Part shown: piece after piece, positions 17,356 to 27,277 of the stretch
Layout: every line of letters begins with the position of its first letter
Numbering within the stretch: the stretch's first letter is position 1
NCBI GenBank assembly: GCA_043820105.1
Contig: JBDREC010000064.1
Coordinates: 1 to 51,270, forward strand
DNA from: JBDREC01 sp043820105 [NCBI: Pseudomonadota bacterium]
GTDB taxonomy: Bacteria > Bdellovibrionota_F > JAHFAK01
Direction of reading: 5' to 3'
Length of the DNA: 51,270 bases
Notes under the pieces: model-generated
What the model was told of the DNA's origin: nothing
Databases searched by the model: none
What the model saw: the letters and a program-made list of their open reading frames with translations, nothing else
Translations under genes and position numbers: made by a program

Positions 17356-20300
17356 TTATTCAATCACAAGCATTGGCCAATTATCATCAGGTGTCTTAAA
17401 ATCAATATTGCCTTCTTCATCAAGTTGATAACCCATGCTTCGTCCATCAATTCCTTTAAAGAATGAACCAACAAAAGGAACTGGTTGCATGATTTCGCCT
17501 TTGTCTCCGATTGTCGTGTATTCACCGATTAGTGTTGCAAGCTCGGCAATATCATCTGGGCTAACAGGTTTTTTCTCGCCAAGTAAATGGTCTATCCATT
17601 GACCATGAACTGAAAATGTTTCTGAAAAAGCAGTTGGATTGTCATGATGGACAGTATAGGCAACGGCTGATAAAATTTCAGCGTGTTCAATTCTTTCTTG
17701 AGCATTGTCTCTAATAACACCATTTTCCATATCAGACCTAACTTCTCCGATGAGTTCACTTATTAATACATCAAAGGCTTTTAGATTCTCAGGGTTCATT
17801 TTATTATCAAGCAGCTTTTCAGTTAAAGTCCTATAGCCATCTGCAAATGTATTTACTTTTGGCTTATGAGGTAGTGTTCTTTTTAAATAAGGAATTACAT
17901 TATGGTCTGAATTCCATGAATCAATTCCATTTGCCGAATACTCACTATCTCCTACCATAAATTCCATTAGCTTATCTGTATCACCTTCCAATGCATCATC
18001 AAAATGTGGCCACCAAAGGCTTGATTTAGCGTATATTCGCGTCCAATTGGTAATATAAGGGTCAACTATCATTCTTGGTAAAAAGTCAACAATGACCGCT
18101 CCAAATTTATCAACCCCAAGAGTACCTTTGATCATTGTTCTTGGGAATAAAATTGGAGTTCTATAAAAGGTCCATTTTGCATATCCTTCACCATCACCAA
18201 AAATAATATATTCGCCTCTAATGTAATCATATGAGGTTCCAATAACAGGATCATGTAAAATTGCAAAAGCTGCTAAGCCCGTTGCATTTAATTTAGCATC
18301 TGCTATAATGGCGATTTCGGTTTGTCCATTCTTGAAAAGTTGTCCGTAATTAGTATGACCGCCTTTTGACAATAATGAAGCCACTTGCCTTTGTTCTTGT
18401 GCTGATAGGCTAGCTACAACTTTTGATCCTCTAAGGATATCACCGCTTGCACTAACTGTTATATTACATTTAAAAGGATGTGTGTATTTTAACAGCTTAC
18501 TTAGTGTTGATCTTTCCTGAGGATCGATGTTTGCAAATACTCTTGAGGCTGATGCAAAACCATTACTTTTTAATACAATTGATTTGACAAATTTGTTGTC
18601 AAAATTTCTAGCAATTGAGTAATAAAGTGCTTTTCCTCTAACCTGACCAACTGACCAACCAGAAGTATATTTTAGTCCAATTCTAGCCCAATCAGCTTCC
18701 AGAAAATTTTTATTTCCACTCGTCCACATTGTGTACATATCTAAAATTCTATCAGAAATAAAATATAATCTCTGACCACTTGGTCTTAGGCCTAAAAAGT
18801 GAATTGGAAATCTGTTTCCAGCTGCTAGTGCTAATCCCAGACCACCAACAATACTGAGCTGAGGTGTTTTTTCAATACCATTTTCTTCAAACCATTCTTC
18901 ATCCATTACAAATTGTTGATAAGTAAAATCTCCAACAAGCATAGGGACTGATATTTTTTCTGCATTTCCAACAATTACGTTAAATGGAAAGCTGATAACA
19001 CCTTTTGTTCCTGCAAACTTCATGGCTCCATCAACAGGATCAAACCATCCATATCTTACAAGTAGTCTGTTCCAGAAAGTATTTTTAAATGTTTCAGCAT
19101 CAAGAGACATAACAGGATCATATCTAGTTTTAAATTCATTTCCTATCATGAATCTGCCGAATTTAGCTCTGAATTGTGGAGATTGAATTAGTCGAATTCC
19201 TGTGCCCCCTGTTAACAATAGAGCTCCAGCTACTCCTGCAATAGTGTCAATATGATAATCTGCATCCCAATCTATTTCAACAGAAGGTATAGTCCTTCTT
19301 TTTCCAGAATCATCGCGCTTTCTTTCAATGGATATATTATCAATTGAAAAATAATCAGCAGCCATTAAAATTCCACCAGCATAAATTGCTTTTGTACCGT
19401 TAGGCAGGTATATAAATCTGGAAAAAATTGATTTAGAAATCTGTTGTCCAGCTTTTTCAGCTACTACTCGCTCAGCTGTTGGTAGTCCTCCCATTAAATC
19501 AAAACCAGTTAATGCAATATCAAATGAAAGGGCACTTGTTATTGCTTGGTTAACAACAGCTAAACCCATTTTTGTAATTCCAAGGCCAACTCTGCCATAA
19601 AAGCCACCGAAAATATACTCAAGAGCTGTTGAAAGGGCTGCACCACTTCTGTATCTTTCTGCTTCTTGAGCTGAAACAAGGGAAATGCCTGCTTGTCTTG
19701 CTCTTTGAATCTCAGGTGCATGCTCTCTAAGTCTTTTATTTATGTTGTATTTATTCATAGAGCCAGCTGCTAAACCACCACCAACGAAGGCTCCAACTTC
19801 ACAAGCTCCAGTTGCAAAGGCAGGGTTTTTGGTTGCGACTAAGGTGGTTCCACCTGCGATTGCACAACCAGCGACTCCTCCGCCCATTCCAGCTCCAATA
19901 TTAATAAAAATGTATTTAATTTCTTCTGTTGTCATGAACATTGCTTCTTCGCGACTAGCTGCTTCCAGGCCAATATCTTCTTTTGAAAAATCCTGACCAA
20001 TTAATAGGCAGTTTCCTGAAAAGTGCTGTGGATATAAATTATTCAAAGCAAAAAGATTTGCTTTTATTGTTTCTGTATTTCCATAATTATCAATTAAAAA
20101 TGGAAGTTGAACATTTATTGCATTAGGGTAATCATGAAGAGCCATGGTACCATGATAGTATAATCTTAATGCTAAAGTTGCTTCCATCTCATAAAATGGA
20201 TTGCCTTCTTCTTCTATTACATATGGGCCTAGTGCGTAATTTGTAATTTTATTAAAACGGTTACTTATTATTTCAAACCTTTTTTGCGCGTCATCGCCTG

Positions 20301-22872
20301 CTTCTAACATTTGCTCAAAATCACCAAATCTTTTAGTAGCAGCTATTAACATGTCACCTAAGGAGCCAGCATACAATAAAGCTTCTTTATATGTTAATTT
20401 ATTATTTGTTTCAGCTAGGCGAGCATCAAGGACCTTGTCAAAATCTTTTTCAAGCTGCCATCTATATTTTTTTGCACGGCCCGAAGCTAATCTATATAAT
20501 AGTTGCCAGGCTAAAATCTTATTAGCTGATAAATCTTCTAAACTTCCAATAGCTATTTCTGGCGTTATATTTTCTTCATCCCAGGAATAACCTGCTTGTT
20601 CCCATGTTTCTTCTGAAAATTTTGCACTAAATTCTTCTATGTTATCTCTTTCCACTAATGGTCTGATTATATCTTCGCCATATAGGCTTCCAACTACAGC
20701 ATAATATGCTCTTGGATTTTTAGCATATAAGGATTCTTCTGCTGAAGAAGCAGCCTCTGTATCTCCTGTTTCTTGAGCTATAGCAAGGGTTGAAAGGAAG
20801 TTTTGTACATCTAACATAGCTTCTTCATAAGCGACTTCAGCCTGCTTTTCAACATCATTAATTGATCTTGCCATTCTTTGTAAGATGGGAAGTTGTGAGT
20901 AAAATATATTTTCAATAGCAGCTTTTTTGTTTTCAAGATCTTCATCAGAATAAAGAGAAAGGTTCAACATTTCATATCTTAGCTTTTCAGCCATGCTTGT
21001 GGAAACTTGGGCAGCGATTGAGTAAAATGATTGAGCTAAGACATTTTCATTTAGTTCAACAAGTGTTTCTGCGATTATATTAAAAGTATTCGCTGTTAAA
21101 GATTTTTCAACTTCATTGTTTCTTAAACCAAAAATATTTCCTAAAATTAACAAAACTTCTTTAAATAATACTTCTCTTGACGAAATTAAGTTAGTTTCAG
21201 CAATTGATAATTTTGATCTGGCAGCATCTTCAACTCTAGAAGCTGCTGATATTCTTTGTGTATCTTCTAATGTATGGCTGAGTCCTGATTCTGATTGAGA
21301 GTAACCTTGGCTTTCATGAATAGCATTATTTGTTTCTATTAAAGCTTTGGCAAAAGCTAGGTCAGCTTCAAAATATTCTTTAGTATTAATATCTATTTTT
21401 TGTTGAAAATAGATTGCTTTAACAATGTTTCTGAGAGATTCAACAATTGCATCTGTTGAATCACCTTTTAGACTTTCTTCAAGCATAGATCGTGCAATTG
21501 AGAAATCATTTTCTCTTTGATTATCTGAAATTTTAGAAATATCATCTTCATTACTAGTTAATGGACTTTCTATTGGACTAAAGCATAACTGATCTGTAAC
21601 ACATTCATCATAATCTGTTTCAGATGCAAGATTTCCTGTATCATTTTCCTTGCCAGCAAGATAGGAGACTATTTCAGGGCTTGTTTTTCCTTTTGTATAA
21701 GAATAAATGTTTCCCTCTGATAGAAGTTTAATACTGTTATGTCCAAATGAAAAAATTTGTGCTTTGTTGGGAAGAGAAATCCAATCATTTGAATTTGAAA
21801 ATTTTATCCTTGGTAAAATAAGTTCTGGGCCATTCATATCTTGAAAATAAAATAAAGCACCATTTGAAAACTCAATTGCAAAATAACCGTGTTCATCGCT
21901 CTCTTGGCTTAGTTTTATATATTTTAATCCAGTAATATCAATTTCTTTTAATTCATCTAAAAAGCTTTTATTTTGTAGTAATTTGTTTAAAACAATAATA
22001 TTTTCTGTAATTCCTTGTAAGATAGAAATGTTAGATGTCTGACCAGAGTTTTCATTGTTTTCTAGTTTTAATTGAGTGTTAATTAAGGTATTAGCATTTA
22101 CAAAATACGGAAGTGAATCAAGTCCAACAAATGATCCTGAAAAATAATAATCAGTAAGTATGCTTGTATCAAACTCATTGAGCATTACATATTCACAGGT
22201 TTTTTGACCATTTTCAGAAAAAATAGCATTATATTGAACATCATGATTTGCATAGCCATCATCATAATCTAATTTAGGCAAAGTTTTGTGATTGATTAAA
22301 AATGGAATTTTCTCTTCGTCAAAAACTATTGTTGAAACTTGTTGACCAACATCATGACCAGCAATTTCATCATATAAAAATATTCTAATTTTATTTTTAA
22401 ATGTTTTAATTGATAGATTATAGCCAAATGGAAGGTGATCCATGGCAAATCCCGAAATATAAGAAGGATCAATTTCTAAATAACCTTCATCTGCCTGTAT
22501 TTTATAAGCATATGTCTGTTCATGCCTGTTTATTTTAAAAACAGAATCTAGGTCTAAATCTGTGATTTCCTGATCATTCATACCAGCTTGCAAAAAATAG
22601 CTTTCAATAATCGAAATTAAAGCATTATAAGGGTCTATTTCAACGATTTGATTTTTCAAGCTTAAATCAAGGTTATAATATGGATTCAAGAATTCGAAGT
22701 TAAAAATAGAATTTGATAGACTAGCTTTTGAATCCTCAAGTGAAAACAGAGGATTGCTATATTTGATTTCAAGCACTTCATCATTAGATGAAATAGAAAC
22801 ATTTACCTGAGAATAAAGATTTGTTGCAAAAAAAGTTAAGGCAACAAGCAAATATAGTTTTTTTAATTTCAT
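17356..22872 (-). CDS. Giant exported protein of unknown function (1838 residues)
   Basis: I do not recognise a family. Residues 1-21 are a clear signal peptide (MKLKKLYLLVALTFFATNLYS|Q). Residues about 25-450 appear beta-rich. About 460-900 are mainly alpha-helical and Glu/Ala-rich, resembling helical-repeat protein. About 985-1035 form a glycine-zipper hydrophobic patch (GAGMGGGVAGCAIAGG, then GAFVGGGLAAGS). About 1060-1420 contain more hydrophobic stretches, and the C-terminus is soluble-looking. The glycine zipper and later segments could insert into a membrane, as in some secreted toxins or matrix proteins, but no toxin domain, RHS repeat or sortase-like tail is visible. GGGAA before the ATG is a reasonable ribosome-binding site. 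It stands alone, convergent with the AraC-type regulator with a 3-bp gap. Confidence 0.75.
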   Translation of the reverse strand: MKLKKLYLLVALTFFATNLYSQVNVSISSNDEVLEIKYSNPLFSLEDSKASLSNSIFNFEFLNPYYNLDLSLKNQIVEIDPYNALISIIESYFLQAGMNDQEITDLDLDSVFKINRHEQTYAYKIQADEGYLEIDPSYISGFAMDHLPFGYNLSIKTFKNKIRIFLYDEIAGHDVGQQVSTIVFDEEKIPFLINHKTLPKLDYDDGYANHDVQYNAIFSENGQKTCEYVMLNEFDTSILTDYYFSGSFVGLDSLPYFVNANTLINTQLKLENNENSGQTSNISILQGITENIIVLNKLLQNKSFLDELKEIDITGLKYIKLSQESDEHGYFAIEFSNGALFYFQDMNGPELILPRIKFSNSNDWISLPNKAQIFSFGHNSIKLLSEGNIYSYTKGKTSPEIVSYLAGKENDTGNLASETDYDECVTDQLCFSPIESPLTSNEDDISKISDNQRENDFSIARSMLEESLKGDSTDAIVESLRNIVKAIYFQQKIDINTKEYFEADLAFAKALIETNNAIHESQGYSQSESGLSHTLEDTQRISAASRVEDAARSKLSIAETNLISSREVLFKEVLLILGNIFGLRNNEVEKSLTANTFNIIAETLVELNENVLAQSFYSIAAQVSTSMAEKLRYEMLNLSLYSDEDLENKKAAIENIFYSQLPILQRMARSINDVEKQAEVAYEEAMLDVQNFLSTLAIAQETGDTEAASSAEESLYAKNPRAYYAVVGSLYGEDIIRPLVERDNIEEFSAKFSEETWEQAGYSWDEENITPEIAIGSLEDLSANKILAWQLLYRLASGRAKKYRWQLEKDFDKVLDARLAETNNKLTYKEALLYAGSLGDMLIAATKRFGDFEQMLEAGDDAQKRFEIISNRFNKITNYALGPYVIEEEGNPFYEMEATLALRLYYHGTMALHDYPNAINVQLPFLIDNYGNTETIKANLFALNNLYPQHFSGNCLLIGQDFSKEDIGLEAASREEAMFMTTEEIKYIFINIGAGMGGGVAGCAIAGGTTLVATKNPAFATGACEVGAFVGGGLAAGSMNKYNINKRLREHAPEIQRARQAGISLVSAQEAERYRSGAALSTALEYIFGGFYGRVGLGITKMGLAVVNQAITSALSFDIALTGFDLMGGLPTAERVVAEKAGQQISKSIFSRFIYLPNGTKAIYAGGILMAADYFSIDNISIERKRDDSGKRRTIPSVEIDWDADYHIDTIAGVAGALLLTGGTGIRLIQSPQFRAKFGRFMIGNEFKTRYDPVMSLDAETFKNTFWNRLLVRYGWFDPVDGAMKFAGTKGVISFPFNVIVGNAEKISVPMLVGDFTYQQFVMDEEWFEENGIEKTPQLSIVGGLGLALAAGNRFPIHFLGLRPSGQRLYFISDRILDMYTMWTSGNKNFLEADWARIGLKYTSGWSVGQVRGKALYYSIARNFDNKFVKSIVLKSNGFASASRVFANIDPQERSTLSKLLKYTHPFKCNITVSASGDILRGSKVVASLSAQEQRQVASLLSKGGHTNYGQLFKNGQTEIAIIADAKLNATGLAAFAILHDPVIGTSYDYIRGEYIIFGDGEGYAKWTFYRTPILFPRTMIKGTLGVDKFGAVIVDFLPRMIVDPYITNWTRIYAKSSLWWPHFDDALEGDTDKLMEFMVGDSEYSANGIDSWNSDHNVIPYLKRTLPHKPKVNTFADGYRTLTEKLLDNKMNPENLKAFDVLISELIGEVRSDMENGVIRDNAQERIEHAEILSAVAYTVHHDNPTAFSETFSVHGQWIDHLLGEKKPVSPDDIAELATLIGEYTTIGDKGEIMQPVPFVGSFFKGIDGRSMGYQLDEEGNIDFKTPDDNWPMLVIE

Positions 22873-23203
22873 ACATTAGTTCCCTGTATCTAGTTTAGTA
22901 AATCAAGTCATAATAAAAAACCATCTGTATAATATAGTGCCCAAAAAGCCATTTCAAATGAAAATCATCGCAACTAGGCGAGAATAAAGATCAAATTTTC
23001 AATGTCTACTATATCGCTTCTGCAATAATTATGCCATGGCACTTCTATAAATAAATCTTTTAAAGTCAATATGTTATTATAATAAAATTGAATGACTGGG
23101 AAATGGATTCTTGAAAATGGTAATTTTTGGGGAAAGCTTGTCCCAGAAATGAGAATAAGGGAACAAGGGAACAAGGGAACAAGGGAAGAGGGGGACGTTT
23201 TGA
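22873..23203. other. 331-bp intergenic region with an octamer repeat
   Basis: The right end (about 23151-23197) holds four GGGAACAA-type octamers immediately after the HAD gene stop. The 10-bp palindrome TGCCATGGCA lies at 23032-23041. No credible gene was found here; a 66-codon minus-strand frame has no family resemblance and starts inside the repeat. Confidence 0.5.
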
Positions 23204-23833
23204 TTACTTGGCTATTGTTAATAAATCATTCATGTTTTTCAGAATGTAGTTAGCTTTTGTATTTGTTTTATCACTCATTGTCCAATATACTAGGCAGGTT
23301 TTAACTGATGCATTTATTCCTGCTTCTATGTCGTGTTCATTGTCACCGACCATTAGGGTTTTTTGTTTTTGTGAATTGAAGAATTTTAGAGCTTTTAATA
23401 TTCCTTCTGGATTTGGTTTTGCTTCTTCAACATCATCAGCTCCAAGGATAATAGCAAAATGTTTGTCAATACCAGTAACTTTTAGACCTCTTAAGACGGT
23501 GTCATGAATTTTGGAGCTTATGATACCCATTTTTATATTTAAGCTAGATAGTTTTTCAAGACCTTCTGCAACACCTGGAAATAGCTTAATCTCATCATCG
23601 TGATGTGCTAAATTGTATGATTTATAACATTCGACCATTTCATCAGTTTTTTCAGGTAGTATTTGATCAAATATTTGCCAAAGAGTATAACCAGTAAAGC
23701 TAACAATTTCTGAAGCTGAAAAAGACTTTTCAGGTAGAAATTTATTAAAAGTATGTTGATATGATTTTATAATTAATCCAATTGAATCAATTAAGGTTCC
23801 ATCTAGGTCAAAGAGTATGGTGTTTATTGTCAC
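23204..23833 (-). CDS. HAD-family phosphatase, phosphoglycolate-phosphatase-like
   Basis: A haloacid-dehalogenase-fold hydrolase of 209 residues. Motif I is FDLDGTLIDS (Asp nucleophile and acid/base), motif II is the Ser in GIISSK, motif III is the Lys in KPNPEGI, and motif IV is VGDNEHDIEAG. The alpha-helical cap between motifs I and II makes it a subfamily I (Gph/PpaX/beta-phosphoglucomutase-like) enzyme. The substrate cannot be named from sequence. The start is GTG (23831-23833), with a weak GGAT upstream. It is divergent from the phytase gene across a hairpin-forming heptamer array. Confidence 0.87.
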   Translation of the reverse strand: MTINTILFDLDGTLIDSIGLIIKSYQHTFNKFLPEKSFSASEIVSFTGYTLWQIFDQILPEKTDEMVECYKSYNLAHHDDEIKLFPGVAEGLEKLSSLNIKMGIISSKIHDTVLRGLKVTGIDKHFAIILGADDVEEAKPNPEGILKALKFFNSQKQKTLMVGDNEHDIEAGINASVKTCLVYWTMSDKTNTKANYILKNMNDLLTIAK

Positions 23834-23848
23834 AAATAGAATCCAAAA

Positions 23849-23922
23849 GAGTATTCGGTATTCAGTATTCGGTATTCAGTGTTGTTAAGTACTGAATACT
23901 GATTACAGAATACTAAATACCA
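23849..23922. repeat. Inverted GTATTCR heptamer array forming a long hairpin
   Basis: Four GTATTCG/GTATTCA units (23851-23880) are followed by a 10-nt loop and then units in the opposite orientation (ACTGAATAC... 23891-23921). Aligning the arms gives about 25 matches over 31 positions, with a perfect 9-bp stem next to the loop. It lies between the divergent HAD and phytase genes. Confidence 0.75.
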
Positions 23923-23994
23923 AATTAATAGTGACAAACTTTTAACATTCCTTAATATCAAATCAACAAAATTATTCAGAGGTAATTTTTTTTA

Positions 23995-25074
23995 ATGACT
24001 ACAAAATTATATTTTTTTGTTCTTTTATTTCTTATTTATTTTATTGCTTCATGTTCAATGCATACTGGTTTCAAACAGGATAAAAAGGATTTTTTTTCAG
24101 TTAAAGCAGATCTTGAAACAGATCCTGTTGAAAGCTCCGGGGACGCGGCTGATGATCCGGCAATTTGGATTCATCCAACAGACAAAACAAAATCATTGAT
24201 AATTGGAACTGATAAGAAAAAGGGTTTAGCTATTTATAACTTAAAGGGAAAACTTCTAAATTTCCACTCTGTAGGTAAGATAAACAATGTTGATTTAAGA
24301 TATGGATTTAAGCTAGGCGATCGTGTGATTGATATCGTTGGAGGAAGTGACAGAACAAATAAGGCCATTGCTTTATTTGAGCTTGATGCAGAAAAAAATG
24401 AACTTGTAAATATTGCAGCTAGAAAAATTAAAGTTAAAATGAAGTTTCTATATGGTTTTACCATGGCATATGATAAGAAAAATAATAAGCATTATGCCAT
24501 TGGAGTAGGAAAGCTAGGTGATGTTGAGCAATACGAGCTTTTTGATAATGGTAAGGGTAAAATAGATGCAAGGCTTGTTAGGTTCTTTGATGTTGGGGGT
24601 TGCTCAGAGGGAATGACAGTTGACGATGAGCTTGGCAATCTTTATATTGCAGAAGAGGGCAAAGGGATTTGGAAAATTTCTGCATATCCTAATGGAGGCA
24701 AGAAAAAAGAATTAATAGATAGTTTAGAGAATAAGAATTTAGAAAAAGATTTAGAAGGTGTTACGATATACAAGAAAAATGAAAAAGAAGGATATTTAAT
24801 TGTTTCTAGCCAAGGTAACAATTCTTTTGCTTTATATGACAGGCAAGTTCCACATAAATATTTTGGAAGTTTCAAGATTATAGATGGAGAAAAAGTTGAT
24901 GGAGTCAATGATACAGATGGAATTGAGGTAACATGCGAAAGTATTTTGCCAGATTTCCCAAAAGGTTTTTTAGTTGTTCAAGATGGTAAAAATAAAGATG
25001 GTGATAAAAAATTAAATCAGAATTTTAAAATAGTTTCCTGGTCTAAAATATCCAGTATCTTAAATCTTAACTAG
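23995..25074 (+). CDS. 3-phytase, beta-propeller type, lipoprotein
   Basis: A beta-propeller (alkaline) phytase that hydrolyses phosphate from myo-inositol hexakisphosphate using calcium. The N-terminus is a lipoprotein signal with lipobox I-A-S-C20, so it is likely membrane-tethered. The family signature DAADDPAIWIHP follows, then GTDKKKGLAIYNLKGK, NNVDLRYGF, the GCSEGMTVDDELGNLYIAEE blade and DTDGIEV near the end. At 359 residues the length is that of the single-domain form. AGAGG lies 12 bases before the ATG. It is isolated from other phosphate genes and may supply phosphate or inositol. Confidence 0.92.
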   Translation: MTTKLYFFVLLFLIYFIASCSMHTGFKQDKKDFFSVKADLETDPVESSGDAADDPAIWIHPTDKTKSLIIGTDKKKGLAIYNLKGKLLNFHSVGKINNVDLRYGFKLGDRVIDIVGGSDRTNKAIALFELDAEKNELVNIAARKIKVKMKFLYGFTMAYDKKNNKHYAIGVGKLGDVEQYELFDNGKGKIDARLVRFFDVGGCSEGMTVDDELGNLYIAEEGKGIWKISAYPNGGKKKELIDSLENKNLEKDLEGVTIYKKNEKEGYLIVSSQGNNSFALYDRQVPHKYFGSFKIIDGEKVDGVNDTDGIEVTCESILPDFPKGFLVVQDGKNKDGDKKLNQNFKIVSWSKISSILNLN

Positions 25075-25080
25075 CTTCTT

Positions 25081-25284
25081 CTGTTAAGGTATTAATTGTT
25101 AATTATTATTTATTAATTATTGGTTATTTTAAATTCAACTATTCACAAAACAAAAATTTTCAATAATCAACAAGCAATTTTCAATTCTCAATTTGAATTT
25201 ATGAAATCACATAGAAGTCTATAATGATATTTTTTAGGACTTAAATAGCTGAAAGCTGATAGCTTATGGCTGTAAGCTATCTTT
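25081..25284. repeat. Mixed heptamer arrays between convergent genes
   Basis: The gap between phytase and the acidic lipoprotein gene contains AT-rich TTAATTA-like words, CAATTTT/CAATAAT words and, at the right end, five AGCTGAW-like units. Its last part forms the hairpin listed separately. Confidence 0.6.
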
Positions 25285-25285
25285 C
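25258..25285. terminator. Hairpin GATAGCTTA-TGGCTG-TAAGCTATC followed by TTTCT
   Basis: A perfect 9-bp stem (25258-25266 with 25273-25281), a 6-nt loop and a short T-rich tail lie between two convergent genes. It is made from AGCTGAW-type heptamers, whose AGCT core is self-complementary. It could work as a terminator, best for the plus strand. The tail is short, so function is uncertain. Confidence 0.5.
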
Positions 25286-27198
25286 TAACTACATACATGC
25301 TCCTGACAATAAGCCATACAATCCATCTTTTCTAAGCCTTGTTCTTCACATTCTTTTGGAGGACCATCTCCATGTTCCATTTCATCGTGTTCTCCACCAA
25401 ATTCACATTCACCTGGATTATCCATACAAAAGGTGTCGCATTCATCTGGACTTAAACCAAAGCAAGGATCTTGTTCATCGCCCATCATGTCTTGCATTTC
25501 TTCACCATCATATTCCATGTGGTCGTCCATTTCCATTTCATCACAACTATGTTCTTTAAAACCTTCGTTTTTCATAAGTTTTTCTTCCAGTTCCATGCAT
25601 GGCATCATTGCTTCTTCAAAATCAGCTTTTGTATGAGTAGTTTCTACTTCCATGTCTTCGGGTTTATCAGGTTTTATAACAACAAATTCTTCTGCTGTAC
25701 AATCCCAATTTCTTGAAAAGGCATCTGAATAGTCTTCTCTTGTAATAAGTTCTTGCTCTAATACTGTTTCATAAAATTCAGATGCTCCATGAGCTATAAT
25801 TGTAAATGCTTGTTCTTTATCTCCTAAACTATCTTCGATATTTTGAATTTCAAATGATTCAATATCATTTTCATCAACAGAACAAGTAGGATCAGCTTCT
25901 TCACTAGTACTTTCTGCTACAGTAATAATTTCACCTTCTTCGCCTTTTTCAAAGCATAAATAAATTTCAAAAACTGTATCATCATTAACAGGAACTCCTA
26001 ATTGTGCTTCCCACTCAGCATAAATATCTTCAAGATCTTTATCTTCAGCACTTGCTTCTTCCATGGCCTTATATTCTTCTTCCATGAGTTCTTCAGGGCC
26101 AAAAATCATTTCTGATAATTGCATAGCAGGAAGAACGCCCTTAAATGCAAATTTAGCTGTACCAGTATTTGAGAAACCACCAAATTTTGCATAAGTACCA
26201 GATTCAATATCTTCATATTCATTTTTTGCAAGGAAAGCTCCATAGACTATATTACTTAAGTCTTCAGCATAGGCTTCAAAATTTATGGAACCTTTTCCAT
26301 GTCCACCATTGAATAAGGCTTTAACTTTAGCATAACCATCTTCACCCAAGTCTGGAATACTATCCTCAACAGATTCTGCTTTAATTGTGGCTGAAAGACT
26401 CATTGATTCTGCTTTGCCATCAAATTCACCTTTTCTTATAACACTTGCAGTATATATGTTATCAGCTAAAGAAGCAGTAAATTCTGAAACTAGTTTTGGT
26501 GTAGAACCCTCACAAAAATCAATTCTAAGTTCTTCTGTTGCATCATCTTTTGTAAATTTTCCAATTCGAGCCATAACAATACCATCTTTAGGTCCATGTT
26601 CTTCATCTTCTTCCATATCTTTATCTTCATCTTCTGTACCTTCTTTGTCAGCTGCTGATTCTTCTTCTTGAGTTTTTACTTCATCCATGTCTGCATCTTC
26701 CATTACAGTTTCTTCTTCCATTTCCATTTTAGGCACAAATATTTTATAATAATTATAATCATCTGCTGGAATTGAAATAAGTCCAAGTTTCTCCATTCCA
26801 TCAAAATAACATCTATCTAATTGAATTTTCTGACTTATTCTTATTGCTTCTTGTTTATGAACATTAGCTTCACAGCCTGCTCTTGAAAAAGTTCCTATAG
26901 CACCAAACATCATATCATCAGGTTCTTTTGCACCATCAATATCTTCTTCATCATGCATTGTGCCAGCTTCTTGTTTTTTCAAAAAGGCACTATCATTAGA
27001 AGAGGAGGATTGGTTTGAGAGATCCAAGTTTGAAAGATCCATTGAAGGAATAGCTGATAAAAAACTTAATGTTGGTACTGTGTCCTCACGTTCCTCGCCT
27101 GTGCCATCTCCACCTGAAAAGAGATCCCCAAAGTTTGAGCAAGAAAACATGAATAATGATAAGAACATGATAACTAGAATTATGAATGATTTTTTCAT
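25285..27198 (-). CDS. Acidic, Met/Cys-rich lipoprotein of unknown function
   Basis: A 637-residue protein with an export signal and the lipobox-like FMFSC at residues 16-20. I do not recognise a domain. Residues about 160-200 are a run of Glu/Asp with Met. The middle is probably beta-rich. The C-terminal 90 residues hold nine cysteines together with many Met, His, Asp and Glu (for example DEMEMDDHMEYDGEEMQDMM and CDTFCMDNPGEC). Such composition suggests metal binding or disulfide-linked folding. The ATG has a very strong AGGAGGGGG ribosome-binding site and a CRP-like promoter upstream, so high, regulated expression is likely. Other exported lipoproteins in this window share its acidic, Gly/Asp-rich linker after the Cys. 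Confidence 0.75.
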   Translation of the reverse strand: MKKSFIILVIMFLSLFMFSCSNFGDLFSGGDGTGEEREDTVPTLSFLSAIPSMDLSNLDLSNQSSSSNDSAFLKKQEAGTMHDEEDIDGAKEPDDMMFGAIGTFSRAGCEANVHKQEAIRISQKIQLDRCYFDGMEKLGLISIPADDYNYYKIFVPKMEMEEETVMEDADMDEVKTQEEESAADKEGTEDEDKDMEEDEEHGPKDGIVMARIGKFTKDDATEELRIDFCEGSTPKLVSEFTASLADNIYTASVIRKGEFDGKAESMSLSATIKAESVEDSIPDLGEDGYAKVKALFNGGHGKGSINFEAYAEDLSNIVYGAFLAKNEYEDIESGTYAKFGGFSNTGTAKFAFKGVLPAMQLSEMIFGPEELMEEEYKAMEEASAEDKDLEDIYAEWEAQLGVPVNDDTVFEIYLCFEKGEEGEIITVAESTSEEADPTCSVDENDIESFEIQNIEDSLGDKEQAFTIIAHGASEFYETVLEQELITREDYSDAFSRNWDCTAEEFVVIKPDKPEDMEVETTHTKADFEEAMMPCMELEEKLMKNEGFKEHSCDEMEMDDHMEYDGEEMQDMMGDEQDPCFGLSPDECDTFCMDNPGECEFGGEHDEMEHGDGPPKECEEQGLEKMDCMAYCQEHVCS

Positions 27199-27277
27199 AA
27201 CCCCCTCCTAAATAGAATTAATAATGGGTTAGTCGATAATACCTCTTTAGTAAAACCCAGATTTACTATTCTATCAT

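Noticed and set aside
22974-23174. 66-codon minus-strand frame in the 22.9-23.2 kb gap
   Set aside because: Starts in the GGGAACAA repeat, no ribosome-binding site, no family resemblance and no typical composition.
25433-25716. Ser/His-rich frames antisense to the acidic lipoprotein
   Set aside because: Produced by Glu/Asp/Met codons read backwards.
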